This document shows, in pieces, positions 45,214 through 53,672 of a stretch of 64,000 nucleotides of DNA. The translations under genes and the position numbers were made by a program. Numbering within the stretch: the first letter of the stretch is position 1; each line of letters opens with the position of its first letter. Source of the stretch: Pedobacter cryoconitis (GTDB taxonomy: Bacteria > Bacteroidota > Bacteroidia > Sphingobacteriales > Sphingobacteriaceae); contig JAAAFW010000006.1 of NCBI GenBank assembly GCA_019352875.1, positions 1,084,284 through 1,148,283 of the forward strand, given 5' to 3'. The notes under the pieces were generated by a model. That model saw only the letters and a list, made by a program, of their open reading frames with translations. It ran no database searches and was not told the origin of the DNA.

Positions 45214-45250
45214 CTGCGGGTATGCCTGCTCTTGACTGACATACCCGCAG
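45214..45250 (-). terminator. Hairpin after the YtxH gene
   Basis: CTGCGGGTATG (45214-45224) pairs perfectly with CATACCCGCAG (45240-45250). It directly follows the YtxH stop codon on the minus strand, though the T-run is poor. Confidence 0.55.
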
Positions 45251-45254
45251 ATGG

Positions 45255-45461
45255 CTAAGCTTTAACTTTCGCCAGTTTGTCTTTTACGCTGTCCGCTACG
45301 TCAGCCAGTTTATCTTTTGAAGAGTCCAGCAGGTCACAGAACCAGTCTGAAAGCTGATCTTTCACGTCTTCGCCTTTGTCGGAAGATAAAATTAATGCTA
45401 CTGCGGCTCCAAGTGCTGCTCCGGCAAGGATGCCTGCAACTATTTTCGTTTCTTTAGTCAT
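45255..45461 (-). CDS. YtxH-domain protein
   Basis: The 68-residue protein has one N-terminal membrane helix rich in Ala and Gly (KIVAGILAGAALGAAVALILSSDKG) and a charged amphipathic tail with repeats of DSVKDKLAKV. This is the YtxH/general-stress type. Role is not established; related genes respond to stress. Confidence 0.85.
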   Translation of the reverse strand: MTKETKIVAGILAGAALGAAVALILSSDKGEDVKDQLSDWFCDLLDSSKDKLADVADSVKDKLAKVKA

Positions 45462-45576
45462 AACTTCGTTTTTTACTCAATTCCTGTTTATTAAACCTAA
45501 TAACAATAAGTGCCGCAAAAGGTTCGTTTAATTTAGCTTTTAAATCCATAATTACTATAATTCGGTATATAACTGT

Positions 45577-45948
45577 ATGCTTAAGCTGTTATCTTATTTT
45601 AATGTCTTCTTTGCCGTATTCTATTTTATGGAATACTTGCAGAACAGCAGCTACTGGATAACCTCAGGGGTGATTGCTGTAATTGTGTCCAACTGGCTGG
45701 TACTACGCTGGCTCGAAACCGGTGCAATTGGTAATCTTTGGCTTCGGGTTGCAGCGGCTTCGGGATCAGTTGTTTATGCTGGTTACACTGCTTTTAATAC
45801 CTTAGGTTCATTATCTGCTGCAATAGCAGAAGACTATCTGGACAGGCCGCTTATTCTGCTTTCTGCAGCGACGATCGGCTTTGCCGCAACGATCATCGCC
45901 CAGCTGCTTATTTCAGGATTTATTCAATATTCAAAAAAAAGTGATTAA
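45577..45948 (+). CDS. Four-helix membrane protein of unknown function
   Basis: The 123-residue protein has four hydrophobic helices (FFAVFYFMEYL, WITSGVIAVIVSNWLVL, LRVAAASGSVVYAGYTAF, LILLSAATIGFAATIIAQLLI). No family is recognised. It stops before the ribosomal protein promoter at 45953. Confidence 0.65.
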   Translation: MLKLLSYFNVFFAVFYFMEYLQNSSYWITSGVIAVIVSNWLVLRWLETGAIGNLWLRVAAASGSVVYAGYTAFNTLGSLSAAIAEDYLDRPLILLSAATIGFAATIIAQLLISGFIQYSKKSD

Positions 45949-45952
45949 CTGT

Positions 45953-45982
45953 TTGACAATTAAACATATTAATCTATCTTTG
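45953..45982 (+). promoter_or_regulatory. Promoter of the rplM operon
   Basis: TTG (45953-45955), 19 bases, then TATCTTTG (45975-45982) is a full match to the Bacteroidota promoter pattern TTG-N19-TAnnTTTG. The expected start is near 45988. Confidence 0.85.
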
Positions 45983-45986
45983 CAGT

Positions 45987-46001
45987 CCCTAAATCTTAGG
46001 G
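45987..46001 (+). promoter_or_regulatory. Hairpin at the very 5' end of the rplM message
   Basis: CCCTAA (45987-45992), loop ATC and TTAGGG (45996-46001) form a perfect 6-bp stem. It starts where the promoter places the transcript end, so it may protect the message or take part in ribosomal-protein feedback. Confidence 0.5.
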
Positions 46002-46038
46002 GGAATAAATAATTGTTTAACAAATTAAATACAAGCAA

Positions 46039-46482
46039 GTGAATACGTTAAGTTACAAAACTGTCTCTGCCAATGCTAAAACTGTTAACAAACAGTGGGT
46101 TGTTGTTGATGCACAAGGCGAGATTTTGGGGCGCTTGTCATCGAAGATCGCTATGATCATCCGTGGTAAAAACAAGCCTGAGTATACCCCACACGTAGAC
46201 TGCGGTGATAATGTTATCGTTATCAATGCAGACAAGGTTAAGTTGACAGGAAATAAATTCGAAAACAAAGAATATATTTCATACACTGGATATCCAGGTG
46301 GTCAACGTTTCATTTCTCCAAAAGAGTTAATGGCGAAGCACCCTACGCGTGTAATCGAGAAAGCCGTTCGTGGTATGTTACCTAAAACAAAACTTGGTGC
46401 TAAATTATACACCAACCTTTTTGTTTATGCAGGTTCTGAGCATCCTCATGCAGCACAATCACCAAAAACCATTACACTTTAA
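46039..46482 (+). CDS. rplM: 50S ribosomal protein L13
   Basis: The 147-residue protein matches L13 over its full length: KQWVVVDAQGEILGRLSSKIAMIIRGKNKPEYTPHVDCGDNVIVINADKVKLTGNK and HPTRVIEKAVRGMLPKTKLG. The start is GTG at 46039, just before NTLSYKT. It is part of the large ribosomal subunit. First gene of the L13-S9-S2-EF-Ts group. Codon use is the highly expressed type. Confidence 0.97.
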   Translation: MNTLSYKTVSANAKTVNKQWVVVDAQGEILGRLSSKIAMIIRGKNKPEYTPHVDCGDNVIVINADKVKLTGNKFENKEYISYTGYPGGQRFISPKELMAKHPTRVIEKAVRGMLPKTKLGAKLYTNLFVYAGSEHPHAAQSPKTITL

Positions 46483-46498
46483 TTAAAGGAAGAAAGAA

Positions 46499-46885
46499 AT
46501 GTCAGTTACTAATACTTCAGGAAGAAGAAAAACTGCTGTTGCGCGAATCTACATGAAAGAAGGCAACGGTACTATTACTGTTAACAGTAAAGATCATAAA
46601 GAATATTTCCCTACATTACCTTTACAATATATTGTAAACCAAAGTTTTGAAGTTTCAGAACTTATCGGTCAGTATGATGTTAAGGTGAACGTAGCAGGAG
46701 GTGGTATTAAAGGCCAGGCCGAAGCTGTTCGTTTAGCTATCGCTAAAGCTATTGTTGAGTTAGATGCTGAAAAGAAACCAGCATTACGTGCTAAAGGGTT
46801 AATGACCCGTGATATGCGTATGGTTGAGCGTAAGAAACCAGGACGTAAGAAAGCTCGTAAGAAGTTCCAATTCAGTAAACGTTAA
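46499..46885 (+). CDS. rpsI: 30S ribosomal protein S9
   Basis: The 128-residue protein is S9. It begins TNTSGRRKTAVARIYMKEGNGTITVN, has VNVAGGGIKGQAEAVRLAIAKAIVE and ends in the basic KKPGRKKARKKFQFSKR tail that reaches the ribosomal P site. It follows rplM by 16 bases, behind AAAGGAAG. Confidence 0.98.
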   Translation: MSVTNTSGRRKTAVARIYMKEGNGTITVNSKDHKEYFPTLPLQYIVNQSFEVSELIGQYDVKVNVAGGGIKGQAEAVRLAIAKAIVELDAEKKPALRAKGLMTRDMRMVERKKPGRKKARKKFQFSKR

Positions 46886-46890
46886 TCTCA

Positions 46891-46896
46891 AGGAGG
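46891..46896 (+). promoter_or_regulatory. Strong Shine-Dalgarno site AGGAGG before rpsB
   Basis: A full AGGAGG lies 9 bases before the rpsB ATG. It is notable because most genes here lack a clear ribosome binding site. Confidence 0.7.
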
Positions 46897-46905
46897 ACAA
46901 AGACA

Positions 46906-47730
46906 ATGGCAAGAACAACATATCAAGACTTATTGGATGCAGGTGTACACTTTGGTCACCTTACCCGCAAATGGAATCCCAAAATGGCACCATATATTTT
47001 TATGGAACGCAATGGTATTCACATCATAGATTTAAACAAAACTTTAACTAAAACTGAAGAAGCTGCTTCAGCGATCAAACAGATCGTAAAATCGGGTCGT
47101 AAGATCTTATTTGTAGCGACTAAGAAACAAGCTAAAGAAATCGTTGCTGATCAGGCTAAAAAAGTAAACATGCCTTTCGTTACTGAACGTTGGTTAGGTG
47201 GTATGTTAACTAACTTCCAGACTGTACGTAAGTCAATCAAAAAGATGTCTAACATCGACAAGATGACTAAAGACGGTACTTACGCTATTCTTTCTAAGAA
47301 AGAGCGTCTGATGATTCAGCGTGAGCGTATCAAATTAGAAAGTTTATTAGGTGGTATCGCGGATTTAAACCGTTTACCAGCTGCAATTTTCTTAATTGAC
47401 GTAAAAAAAGAACACATTGCTGTTAGCGAGGCGTTGAAATTAAACATCCCTACTTTCGCAATGGTTGATACTAACTCTGATCCTTCGAACATCGATTTCC
47501 CTATCCCGGCGAATGATGATGCAACTAAATCTATCTCTTTAATTACTGATGTAATCATCAAAGCAATTGAAGAAGGTTTAGATGAGCGTAAACGTGAAAA
47601 AGATGATGAAGCTGAAAAAGAAGCTGTAGCTGCTAAAGCTGCTGCTGATGCTCCTGAAACTGCTGCACCTGGCGCAAGAAGAGCTAGAAAAGAAAACGCT
47701 GAAACTGAAGAAGGTTCAAGCGAAGCTTAA
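46906..47730 (+). CDS. rpsB: 30S ribosomal protein S2
   Basis: The 274-residue protein is S2: LLDAGVHFGHLTRKWNPKMAPYIFMERNGIHIIDLNKT, TERWLGGMLTNFQTVRKSI and AMVDTNSDPSNIDFPIPANDDA. A C-terminal Ala/Glu/Lys-rich tail (about 225-274) is an extension beyond the core, common in Bacteroidota. It follows rpsI by 20 bases. A terminator-like hairpin lies between it and tsf. Confidence 0.98.
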   Translation: MARTTYQDLLDAGVHFGHLTRKWNPKMAPYIFMERNGIHIIDLNKTLTKTEEAASAIKQIVKSGRKILFVATKKQAKEIVADQAKKVNMPFVTERWLGGMLTNFQTVRKSIKKMSNIDKMTKDGTYAILSKKERLMIQRERIKLESLLGGIADLNRLPAAIFLIDVKKEHIAVSEALKLNIPTFAMVDTNSDPSNIDFPIPANDDATKSISLITDVIIKAIEEGLDERKREKDDEAEKEAVAAKAAADAPETAAPGARRARKENAETEEGSSEA

Positions 47731-47743
47731 ATAATATAGTGTT

Positions 47744-47809
47744 GGGTTGTATGTTGTGCGTTGCGGGAAGATCCTTACAACTGGCAACGTACAACCCATC
47801 ATTTTTTTT
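47744..47809 (+). terminator. Terminator-like hairpin between rpsB and tsf
   Basis: GGGTTGTA (47744-47751) pairs with TACAACCC (47790-47797), and inside it CGTTGC (47759-47764) pairs with GCAACG (47784-47789). ATCA and eight T follow. Partial termination here would lower tsf against rpsB. Confidence 0.7.
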
Positions 47810-47835
47810 AGATAAAAAACTTAAAAGAAAATAAA

Positions 47836-48672
47836 ATGTCAGTACAAATTTCTGCAGCAGATGTAAACAAATTACGCCAACAAACCGGTGCCGGTATGAT
47901 GGATTGCAAGAAAGCATTAATAGAGGCCAATGGCGATTTCGAAGCTGCCGTTGATTACTTACGTAAAAAAGGTGCTAAAGTTGCAGCGAGCCGTCAGGAT
48001 CGTGAATCTAATGAAGGTGTTGTTATCGCAAAAGCTACAGCAGACGGAAAACGTGGTGTTGTTGTTGAATTAAACTGCGAAACAGATTTCGTGGCTAAAA
48101 ATGCTGATTTCATCGCTTTAGCTAACAAATTCACTGACCTGGCTATTGAAAACAATCCTGCTTCACTGGAAGACTTATTAGCTTTACAAATTGATGGTCA
48201 GTCAGTTTCTGAGATCATTATCGAGAACACTGGTAAAATCGGTGAAAAAATCGGTATCTCTAAATATGAGACTGTAACTGGTGAGAGAGTTATTTCTTAC
48301 ATCCACGGTAACTACCGTTTAGGTGTATTAGTTGCTTTAAACCAGGATATAGCTGGTCTTGAAGAAGCTGGTAAAGATGTAGCAATGCAAATCGCTGCAA
48401 TGAACCCGGTTGCTTTAGATAAGGCTGATGTTGATACCCGTACTATCGAACGCGAAATGGAAATTGCAAAAGACCAGATTCGTGCAGAAGGTAAACCAGA
48501 AGAAATGGTAGAAAAAATTGCTGCTGGTAAACTGAACAAATTCTACAAAGATAACACTTTGTTAAACCAGGAATTTGTTAAGGATTCATCTAAAGATGTA
48601 CGTAAATTCTTAAATGACACAGCTAAAGATTTAACTGTTATCGCATTTAAGCGTGTTCAATTAGGATCATAG
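47836..48672 (+). CDS. tsf: Translation elongation factor Ts
   Basis: The 278-residue protein is EF-Ts. The N-terminal UBA-like part (DVNKLRQQTGAGMMDCKKALIEANGDFEAAVDYLRKKG) and the nucleotide-exchange motif CETDFVAKNADF are present. It resets EF-Tu by replacing GDP. It is the last gene of the ribosomal group and is followed by a strong terminator. Confidence 0.98.
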   Translation: MSVQISAADVNKLRQQTGAGMMDCKKALIEANGDFEAAVDYLRKKGAKVAASRQDRESNEGVVIAKATADGKRGVVVELNCETDFVAKNADFIALANKFTDLAIENNPASLEDLLALQIDGQSVSEIIIENTGKIGEKIGISKYETVTGERVISYIHGNYRLGVLVALNQDIAGLEEAGKDVAMQIAAMNPVALDKADVDTRTIEREMEIAKDQIRAEGKPEEMVEKIAAGKLNKFYKDNTLLNQEFVKDSSKDVRKFLNDTAKDLTVIAFKRVQLGS

Positions 48673-48690
48673 TTCCTTCACCATAGATCA

Positions 48691-48730
48691 AAAAAAGAGG
48701 GTATCCTGAAAATGGGTACCCTCTTTTTTA
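48691..48730 (+). terminator. Rho-independent terminator after tsf
   Basis: AAAAAAGAGGGTA (48691-48703) pairs with TACCCTCTTTTTT (48717-48729), with a CC/GG inner pair, followed by A/T. It separates tsf from nagA. Confidence 0.9.
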
Positions 48731-48803
48731 TTTCCGCTTACCAGCATAAGCTATTTTAGCAATATATTTATTCCGGCAGGATGTACTGCCCTTAAATGCG
48801 CTG

Positions 48804-49922
48804 ATGATGCTGGCTATACAAAATTCAAAATTTTATACGCAGGGAGAACTCCAAACCGGCGCCGTGCTGCTTCTCTGTGAAGGCCGTATAAAAGATGTGA
48901 TAACCGGGCCCATTCCCGAAGGATATGAGGTTTACGACGCAGGTGGCGCCTTACTTTGTCCTGGCTTCCTTGATCTCCAGATCTATGGCAGCGGTGGAGA
49001 CCTTTTCTCTGCCTTTCCGACTGCAGAAACTTTAAAACAAATGGATGATGACCTTGCTGCCAAAGGAACTGTGGGCTTCCTGGTTTGCGTCGCAACTAAT
49101 TCACCGGAAATAGTCAGGGAAGCGATTGCGGCAGCAAAAGCCTATATACCGCATGCCCGGGGGTTTCTGGGTTTACATCTTGAAGGACCCTTTCTTAATC
49201 CCGCCAGGCTCGGCGCTCATGTCGCTGAATATGTGCATACCGCTACGCTGGGTGAAGTCAGAGAGCTGATCGATGGATCTGAAGGAGTGGTTAAGATGAT
49301 GACGGTTGCACATGAGCTGCAGGAAAAAGTTGTTATTGATTATTTGCTTGACCAGGGCATAGTTCTTTCACTGGGACATAGTGATGCCACTTTCGAACAG
49401 GCTAACGATGCATATGCAGCTGGATTTACGACAACGACTCATCTGTTCAATGCAATGCCTTCGATTCATCACAGAAGCCCTAATCTGCCTTCTGCAGTAT
49501 TGCTGCATCCAACTGCAATGGCGAGTATTATTGCCGATGGTGCACATGTAGATTTTAACATCGTGAAGCTTGCCTACAAGTTGATGCAGGGGAGATTGTT
49601 TCTGATTACTGATGCAGTTACCGCATGTAATGTGGGGCCATACCAGCATCAGTTAAGAGGAAGCCGCTATACCACGCCGGAAGGTACAATTTCCGGATCT
49701 AATATTACTTTACTGGACGCAGTTTCCAATTGTGTGAATATTTGCGATATTCCTTTGCCGGAAGCGCTGAAAATGGCCGCTGAGCTGCCAGCAAAGTTAA
49801 TGGGACTGTCTTCTGATTACGGTATGATAGCGAAAGGACAGCTTGCCAGCTTCTTGTTGCTGGATGATAATTTGAAGTTAAAGCAGGTATTTATCAAAGG
49901 TTTGCAATTTGATCCTGTATAA
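48804..49922 (+). CDS. nagA: N-acetylglucosamine-6-phosphate deacetylase
   Basis: The 372-residue protein (ATG 48804 or 48807) is NagA. PGFLDLQIYGSGG replaces the two-His motif of other amidohydrolases, as in the single-zinc E. coli type. Metal and catalytic marks are HLEGPFLNPAR, LGHSDATF, TTHLFNAM and LITDAV (Asp). It makes glucosamine-6-phosphate from amino-sugar recycling. It sits between tsf and pyrH, separated from tsf by a terminator and 27 bases before the pyrH ATG. Confidence 0.93.
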   Translation: MMLAIQNSKFYTQGELQTGAVLLLCEGRIKDVITGPIPEGYEVYDAGGALLCPGFLDLQIYGSGGDLFSAFPTAETLKQMDDDLAAKGTVGFLVCVATNSPEIVREAIAAAKAYIPHARGFLGLHLEGPFLNPARLGAHVAEYVHTATLGEVRELIDGSEGVVKMMTVAHELQEKVVIDYLLDQGIVLSLGHSDATFEQANDAYAAGFTTTTHLFNAMPSIHHRSPNLPSAVLLHPTAMASIIADGAHVDFNIVKLAYKLMQGRLFLITDAVTACNVGPYQHQLRGSRYTTPEGTISGSNITLLDAVSNCVNICDIPLPEALKMAAELPAKLMGLSSDYGMIAKGQLASFLLLDDNLKLKQVFIKGLQFDPV

Positions 49923-49949
49923 TTGAAACAAATAGTTATTTTTGGAGTC

Positions 49950-50657
49950 ATGAAATATAAAAGGATCCTACTGAAGTTAAGCGGCGAATCGCTGATGGGC
50001 GAGAAGCAATATGGTATTGATAATGAGCGCGTAAAACAATACGCAGAAGATATTAAAGCTGTACATGCCCAGGGTCTGGAAATTGCAATCGTCATTGGCG
50101 GAGGTAATATTTTCAGAGGACTAAGCGCAGAAAAATCCGGAATGGATCGTGCACAGGCTGATTATATGGGAATGCTGGCGACAGTAATTAACAGTATGGC
50201 ACTGCAGGATGCATTGGAGAAAGTAGGATTAAAAACAAGATTACTGACCGCTATTAAAATGGAGCAGATCTGCGAGCCTTTTATTCGTAGAAGAGCTGTA
50301 CGCCATTTGGAAAAAGGACGTATTGTTATTTTTGGTGCAGGGACTGGTAATCCTTATTTTACTACAGATTCAGCGGCAGCTTTAAGAGCGATTGAAATTA
50401 AAGCTGATGCGGTACTTAAAGGAACAAGGGTGGATGGTATTTATACTGCAGATCCGGAAAAAGATCCAACTGCAACCCGTTACAGTACAATCAGCTTTAA
50501 AGAAGTTTATTCTAAAGGCTTAAATGTAATGGACATGACTGCTATAACACTTTGCGAAGAGAATCAGTTGCCGATTATCGTTTTTGATATGAATAAAACC
50601 GGTAATTTCATGAAAATCGCACAGGGAGAAGAAATCGGGACGCTGGTAAAAGCCTAA
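49950..50657 (+). CDS. pyrH: UMP kinase
   Basis: ATG 49950, behind TTGGAG, gives 235 residues with the family start [18 protein letters not shown]; the in-frame TTG at 49923 is not needed. [30 protein letters not shown] and [19 protein letters not shown] are the substrate and nucleotide loops. The enzyme makes UDP. A TATTTTTG box (49937-49944) lies right before the ATG. Confidence 0.97.
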   Translation: MKYKRILLKLSGESLMGEKQYGIDNERVKQYAEDIKAVHAQGLEIAIVIGGGNIFRGLSAEKSGMDRAQADYMGMLATVINSMALQDALEKVGLKTRLLTAIKMEQICEPFIRRRAVRHLEKGRIVIFGAGTGNPYFTTDSAAALRAIEIKADAVLKGTRVDGIYTADPEKDPTATRYSTISFKEVYSKGLNVMDMTAITLCEENQLPIIVFDMNKTGNFMKIAQGEEIGTLVKA

Positions 50658-50670
50658 GTTCACGATCATA

Positions 50671-50678
50671 TATTTTTG
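50671..50678 (+). promoter_or_regulatory. Putative -7 box TATTTTTG before frr
   Basis: The octamer matches TAnnTTTG and ends 16 bases before the frr ATG. No TTG at -33 was found, so it may be weak or chance. Confidence 0.35.
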
Positions 50679-50694
50679 ACAAACAGCACATATT

Positions 50695-51258
50695 ATGAAT
50701 GACCTCATAAAGAAACAATTACAAGATGCCCAGGCTACAATGGATAAAGCTATTAGCCATTGTGAGTATGAACTAACAAAGATCCGTGCAGGAAAAGCTT
50801 CTGCAGGAATGCTGGAAGGTATTAACGTAGACTATTATGGTGCCGCAACGGCTCTTGCCCAGGTTTCCAGTATCACTACACCGGACGCGAGAACGATATT
50901 AGTCCAGCCTTGGGAAAAATCACTTTTAGTACCGATTGAAAGAGCAATTATGGAAGCTAATATCGGTATCAACCCTCAGAATGATGGTATCGTGATTCGT
51001 CTGGTTGTTCCTCCACTGACAGAAGAGCGTAGAAAAGACCTTGTTAAAAAGGTTAAAGAAGAAGCTGAACGCGGCAGGATTACAGTAAGGAATATTCGTA
51101 AGGATGCAAACGAGAAAATCAAAAAACTGAAAGGCGAAAGTGTTTCTGATGATGAGATCAAAACAGGAGAAGCGGAAGTTCAGAAGATTACTGATCAGTA
51201 CATTATCAAAGTCGACAAACACGCAGAACTGAAAGAGAAAGATATCATGACAGTCTAA
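50695..51258 (+). CDS. frr: Ribosome recycling factor
   Basis: The 187-residue protein is RRF: KAISHCEYELTKIRAGKASAGMLEGINVDYYGAATALAQVSSITTPDARTILVQPWEKS and PPLTEERRKDLVKKVKEEAERGRITVRNIRKDANEKIKKL. With EF-G it splits the ribosome after termination. It follows pyrH by 37 bases, the usual order. Confidence 0.98.
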   Translation: MNDLIKKQLQDAQATMDKAISHCEYELTKIRAGKASAGMLEGINVDYYGAATALAQVSSITTPDARTILVQPWEKSLLVPIERAIMEANIGINPQNDGIVIRLVVPPLTEERRKDLVKKVKEEAERGRITVRNIRKDANEKIKKLKGESVSDDEIKTGEAEVQKITDQYIIKVDKHAELKEKDIMTV

Positions 51259-51283
51259 TTATAATATAATCTGAACGTAATTA

Positions 51284-51325
51284 AAAGGGAATATAGCTGA
51301 AGCTATATTCCCTTTGTTTATTTTT
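51284..51325 (+). terminator. Rho-independent terminator after frr
   Basis: AAAGGGAATATAGCT (51284-51298) pairs with AGCTATATTCCCTTT (51301-51315), then GTTTATTTTT. Confidence 0.85.
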
Positions 51326-51423
51326 GCCCGATTCCTGTTTGGCATATCAGCATAACCATTTTGCTTCCGCTCGTTCAAACCCGATAACGCTATTATATAA
51401 CAGGTCCTTTTTTTATTATACTC

Positions 51424-53163
51424 ATGAATTTATTACTTCAATATCTAAAAAATTATAAATGGATTGTCGCCATGGCCCTGTTACTCGCGGCAGTCAATAT
51501 AGGCTTCTCTTTACTTGATCCGTACATTACCGGCCGTATAGTCGACCGTTTCATAGAGAAAAAAGATGTACTCGAACGTAGTCAGTTTGTCTGGGGCGTA
51601 CTCGGACTGGTTGGTTTAGCCGTGGGCGCTGCGATGGTATCCCGGATAGCGAAAAACTTTCAGGATTATTTTACAAGTGTGATTGTTCAGAAAGTAGGTG
51701 CTCAAATGTATGCTGACGGATTAAAACATAGTCTGGAGTTACCCTACCAGGTCTTTGAAGACCAGCGTAGTGGAGAAACATTAGGTATTCTTCAGAAGGT
51801 AAGGCAGGACAGTGAAAAGTTTATTACTTCTTTTATCAGTATTCTGTTCGTCAGTTTGATCGGGATGGTTTTTGTAATTGTCTACTCAGTGACTGTTAGT
51901 TATAAAGTAACACTTATCTATTTTCTGGCGATACCGGTTATCAGTTTTGTCAGTTGGTTCCTCAGTCGTAAGATTAAAGTTATTCAGCGGGATATTGTTG
52001 CAGAAACAACGGCATTGGCAGGTTCCACGACAGAATCTCTGCGGAACATTGAATTAGTTAAAAGTTTAGGTCTTGCCAGTCAGGAGATTGAAAGGCTAAA
52101 TAAAACAACCTACAAAATATTGGGTTTGGAACTCCGCAAAGTAAAATATGTCAGGAGTATGAGCTTTGTGCAGGGAACCACTGTTAATCTCGTGCGGAGT
52201 GCCATGGTTGTCGTATTGTTAATTCTGATTTTTGAAAATACCATTTCAGCCGGGCAGTATTTTTCCTTCCTGTTCTATTCGTTTTTCCTTTTCGGACCAT
52301 TACAGGAGCTCGGCAACGTTATCCTGACCTGGAGGGAAGCTGAAGTGTCTTTAAATAGATTTAAATCTATCCTGAGCACGCCAGTAGATGTAAAACCACT
52401 TCATCCCGAGAAAATAGATCAGGTGCGTACCCTGGAGTTTTCCGGATTGAGCTTTAAACATCTGACCGGACAGGGCAATGCACTGAGTAATGTGAGCTTT
52501 AAAGTTAATGAGAAAGAAACAATAGCCTTTGTCGGACCATCAGGGTCAGGTAAGACCACACTAGTTAAATTGTTGGTTGGACTTTATCAGCCAATTGAAG
52601 GTGATGTGCTTTATAATGGTATTTCAAGTCATAAGATCGACCTTGATCAGCTGCGCGAAAAAATTGGTTTCGTAACCCAGGATACACAGCTGTTTTCTGG
52701 AACTATCCGTGAAAATCTACAGTTTGTTCGCCCTGGTGCCACAGATGCCGAATGTCTTCGTGTACTGGAGCAGGCGTCCTGTGATCGATTACTGGCCCGT
52801 GCAGATAAAGGATTGGATACAGTAATCGGCGAGGGTGGTGTAAAAGTTTCCGGAGGAGAAAAGCAACGACTTTCAATTGCGCGGGCTTTATTGCGCAGGC
52901 CGGATATCCTGGTTTTTGATGAAGCTACCTCTTCTCTCGATTCATTGACAGAGGAAGAAATTACAGCAACCATCAGAGAAGTTTCTGACCAGACCAATCA
53001 TATTACTATTCTTATCGCACATCGTCTGTCAACTATTCTGCATGCTGACCGGATCTATGTGCTGGAAAAAGGGCATATTATCGAACAGGGTAAGCATGAA
53101 GACTTGCTGGATGAAAAAGGTCTTTACTATGCGATGTGGAGACAGCAGGTCGGAGAAAGATAG
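51424..53163 (+). CDS. ABC transporter, fused permease and ATPase (exporter type)
   Basis: The 579-residue protein has six membrane helices (about 10-300) and an ATPase domain with Walker A (GPSGSGKTTL), Q-loop (VTQDTQLF), signature (VSGGEKQRLSIARAL), Walker B (ILVFDEATSSLD) and H-loop (AHRLS). It is a half-transporter of the MsbA/BmrA kind and works as a dimer. Substrate unknown. It has its own terminator. Confidence 0.93.
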   Translation: MNLLLQYLKNYKWIVAMALLLAAVNIGFSLLDPYITGRIVDRFIEKKDVLERSQFVWGVLGLVGLAVGAAMVSRIAKNFQDYFTSVIVQKVGAQMYADGLKHSLELPYQVFEDQRSGETLGILQKVRQDSEKFITSFISILFVSLIGMVFVIVYSVTVSYKVTLIYFLAIPVISFVSWFLSRKIKVIQRDIVAETTALAGSTTESLRNIELVKSLGLASQEIERLNKTTYKILGLELRKVKYVRSMSFVQGTTVNLVRSAMVVVLLILIFENTISAGQYFSFLFYSFFLFGPLQELGNVILTWREAEVSLNRFKSILSTPVDVKPLHPEKIDQVRTLEFSGLSFKHLTGQGNALSNVSFKVNEKETIAFVGPSGSGKTTLVKLLVGLYQPIEGDVLYNGISSHKIDLDQLREKIGFVTQDTQLFSGTIRENLQFVRPGATDAECLRVLEQASCDRLLARADKGLDTVIGEGGVKVSGGEKQRLSIARALLRRPDILVFDEATSSLDSLTEEEITATIREVSDQTNHITILIAHRLSTILHADRIYVLEKGHIIEQGKHEDLLDEKGLYYAMWRQQVGER

Positions 53164-53201
53164 ACTGCAGCAAGCACACAAAGCTTTTTTATATTTAAAT
53201 C

Positions 53202-53236
53202 AACGCCGGAATTTACTGATTCCGGCGTTTTTTTTG
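53202..53236 (+). terminator. Rho-independent terminator after the ABC exporter
   Basis: AACGCCGGAAT (53202-53212) pairs perfectly with ATTCCGGCGTT (53219-53229), then a T-run. Confidence 0.92.
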
Positions 53237-53672
53237 TGCTGATTTAAGAGCTGAATCTAATGTATATTTCTTTTTGTGTGTCAGGATATAAATATCTGTT
53301 TTTAAGGTAGTGAGTCTCCGTTTTAAATAATTTTTTCAAAAAAATATTCATTTTATTTTTATTTTTTATCTTTTTAAAAACCGCATTTAAATAGGTTTTT
53401 TGGCTTTTTTGTGCCTATTTTTAATAAATGTAAAAATAACAGTTAACAACATTTTAAATGTTCTTTTGACGATTAATAATAAATTCCTACATTAGACTTG
53501 TTGTCCATGAAAATGGATGGCACAAACCAAGTATAAACCAGTACAATCCAGGGTTAACTGTAGCCATACAGTTTTTGATTCCTGATCTGTGCTTAAAGCC
53601 TAAATCATGAAAGCGCACGGGGGAAATTCCGGTCTGTTTTGCAACCTGAAACCAAATATCAACACCATAATT
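53237..53672 (+). promoter_or_regulatory. Very A/T-rich regulatory region before the arabinan susC
   Basis: No gene is seen in this gap. A possible promoter is TTG (53466-53468), 19 bases, then TACATTAG (53488-53495), one base off TAnnTTTG. After it two AAACCA direct repeats are spaced by 11 bases (53524 and 53535), possibly a regulator site. A stem AAATAGG (53389-53395) with CCTATTT (53414-53420) is also present. The 5' leader would be about 170 bases. Confidence 0.5.

Noticed and set aside
53466..53495. Exact promoter for the arabinan susC
   Set aside because: Rejected as a firm call: the -7 part TACATTAG is one base off consensus and the leader would be long, so it is given only as a possibility.
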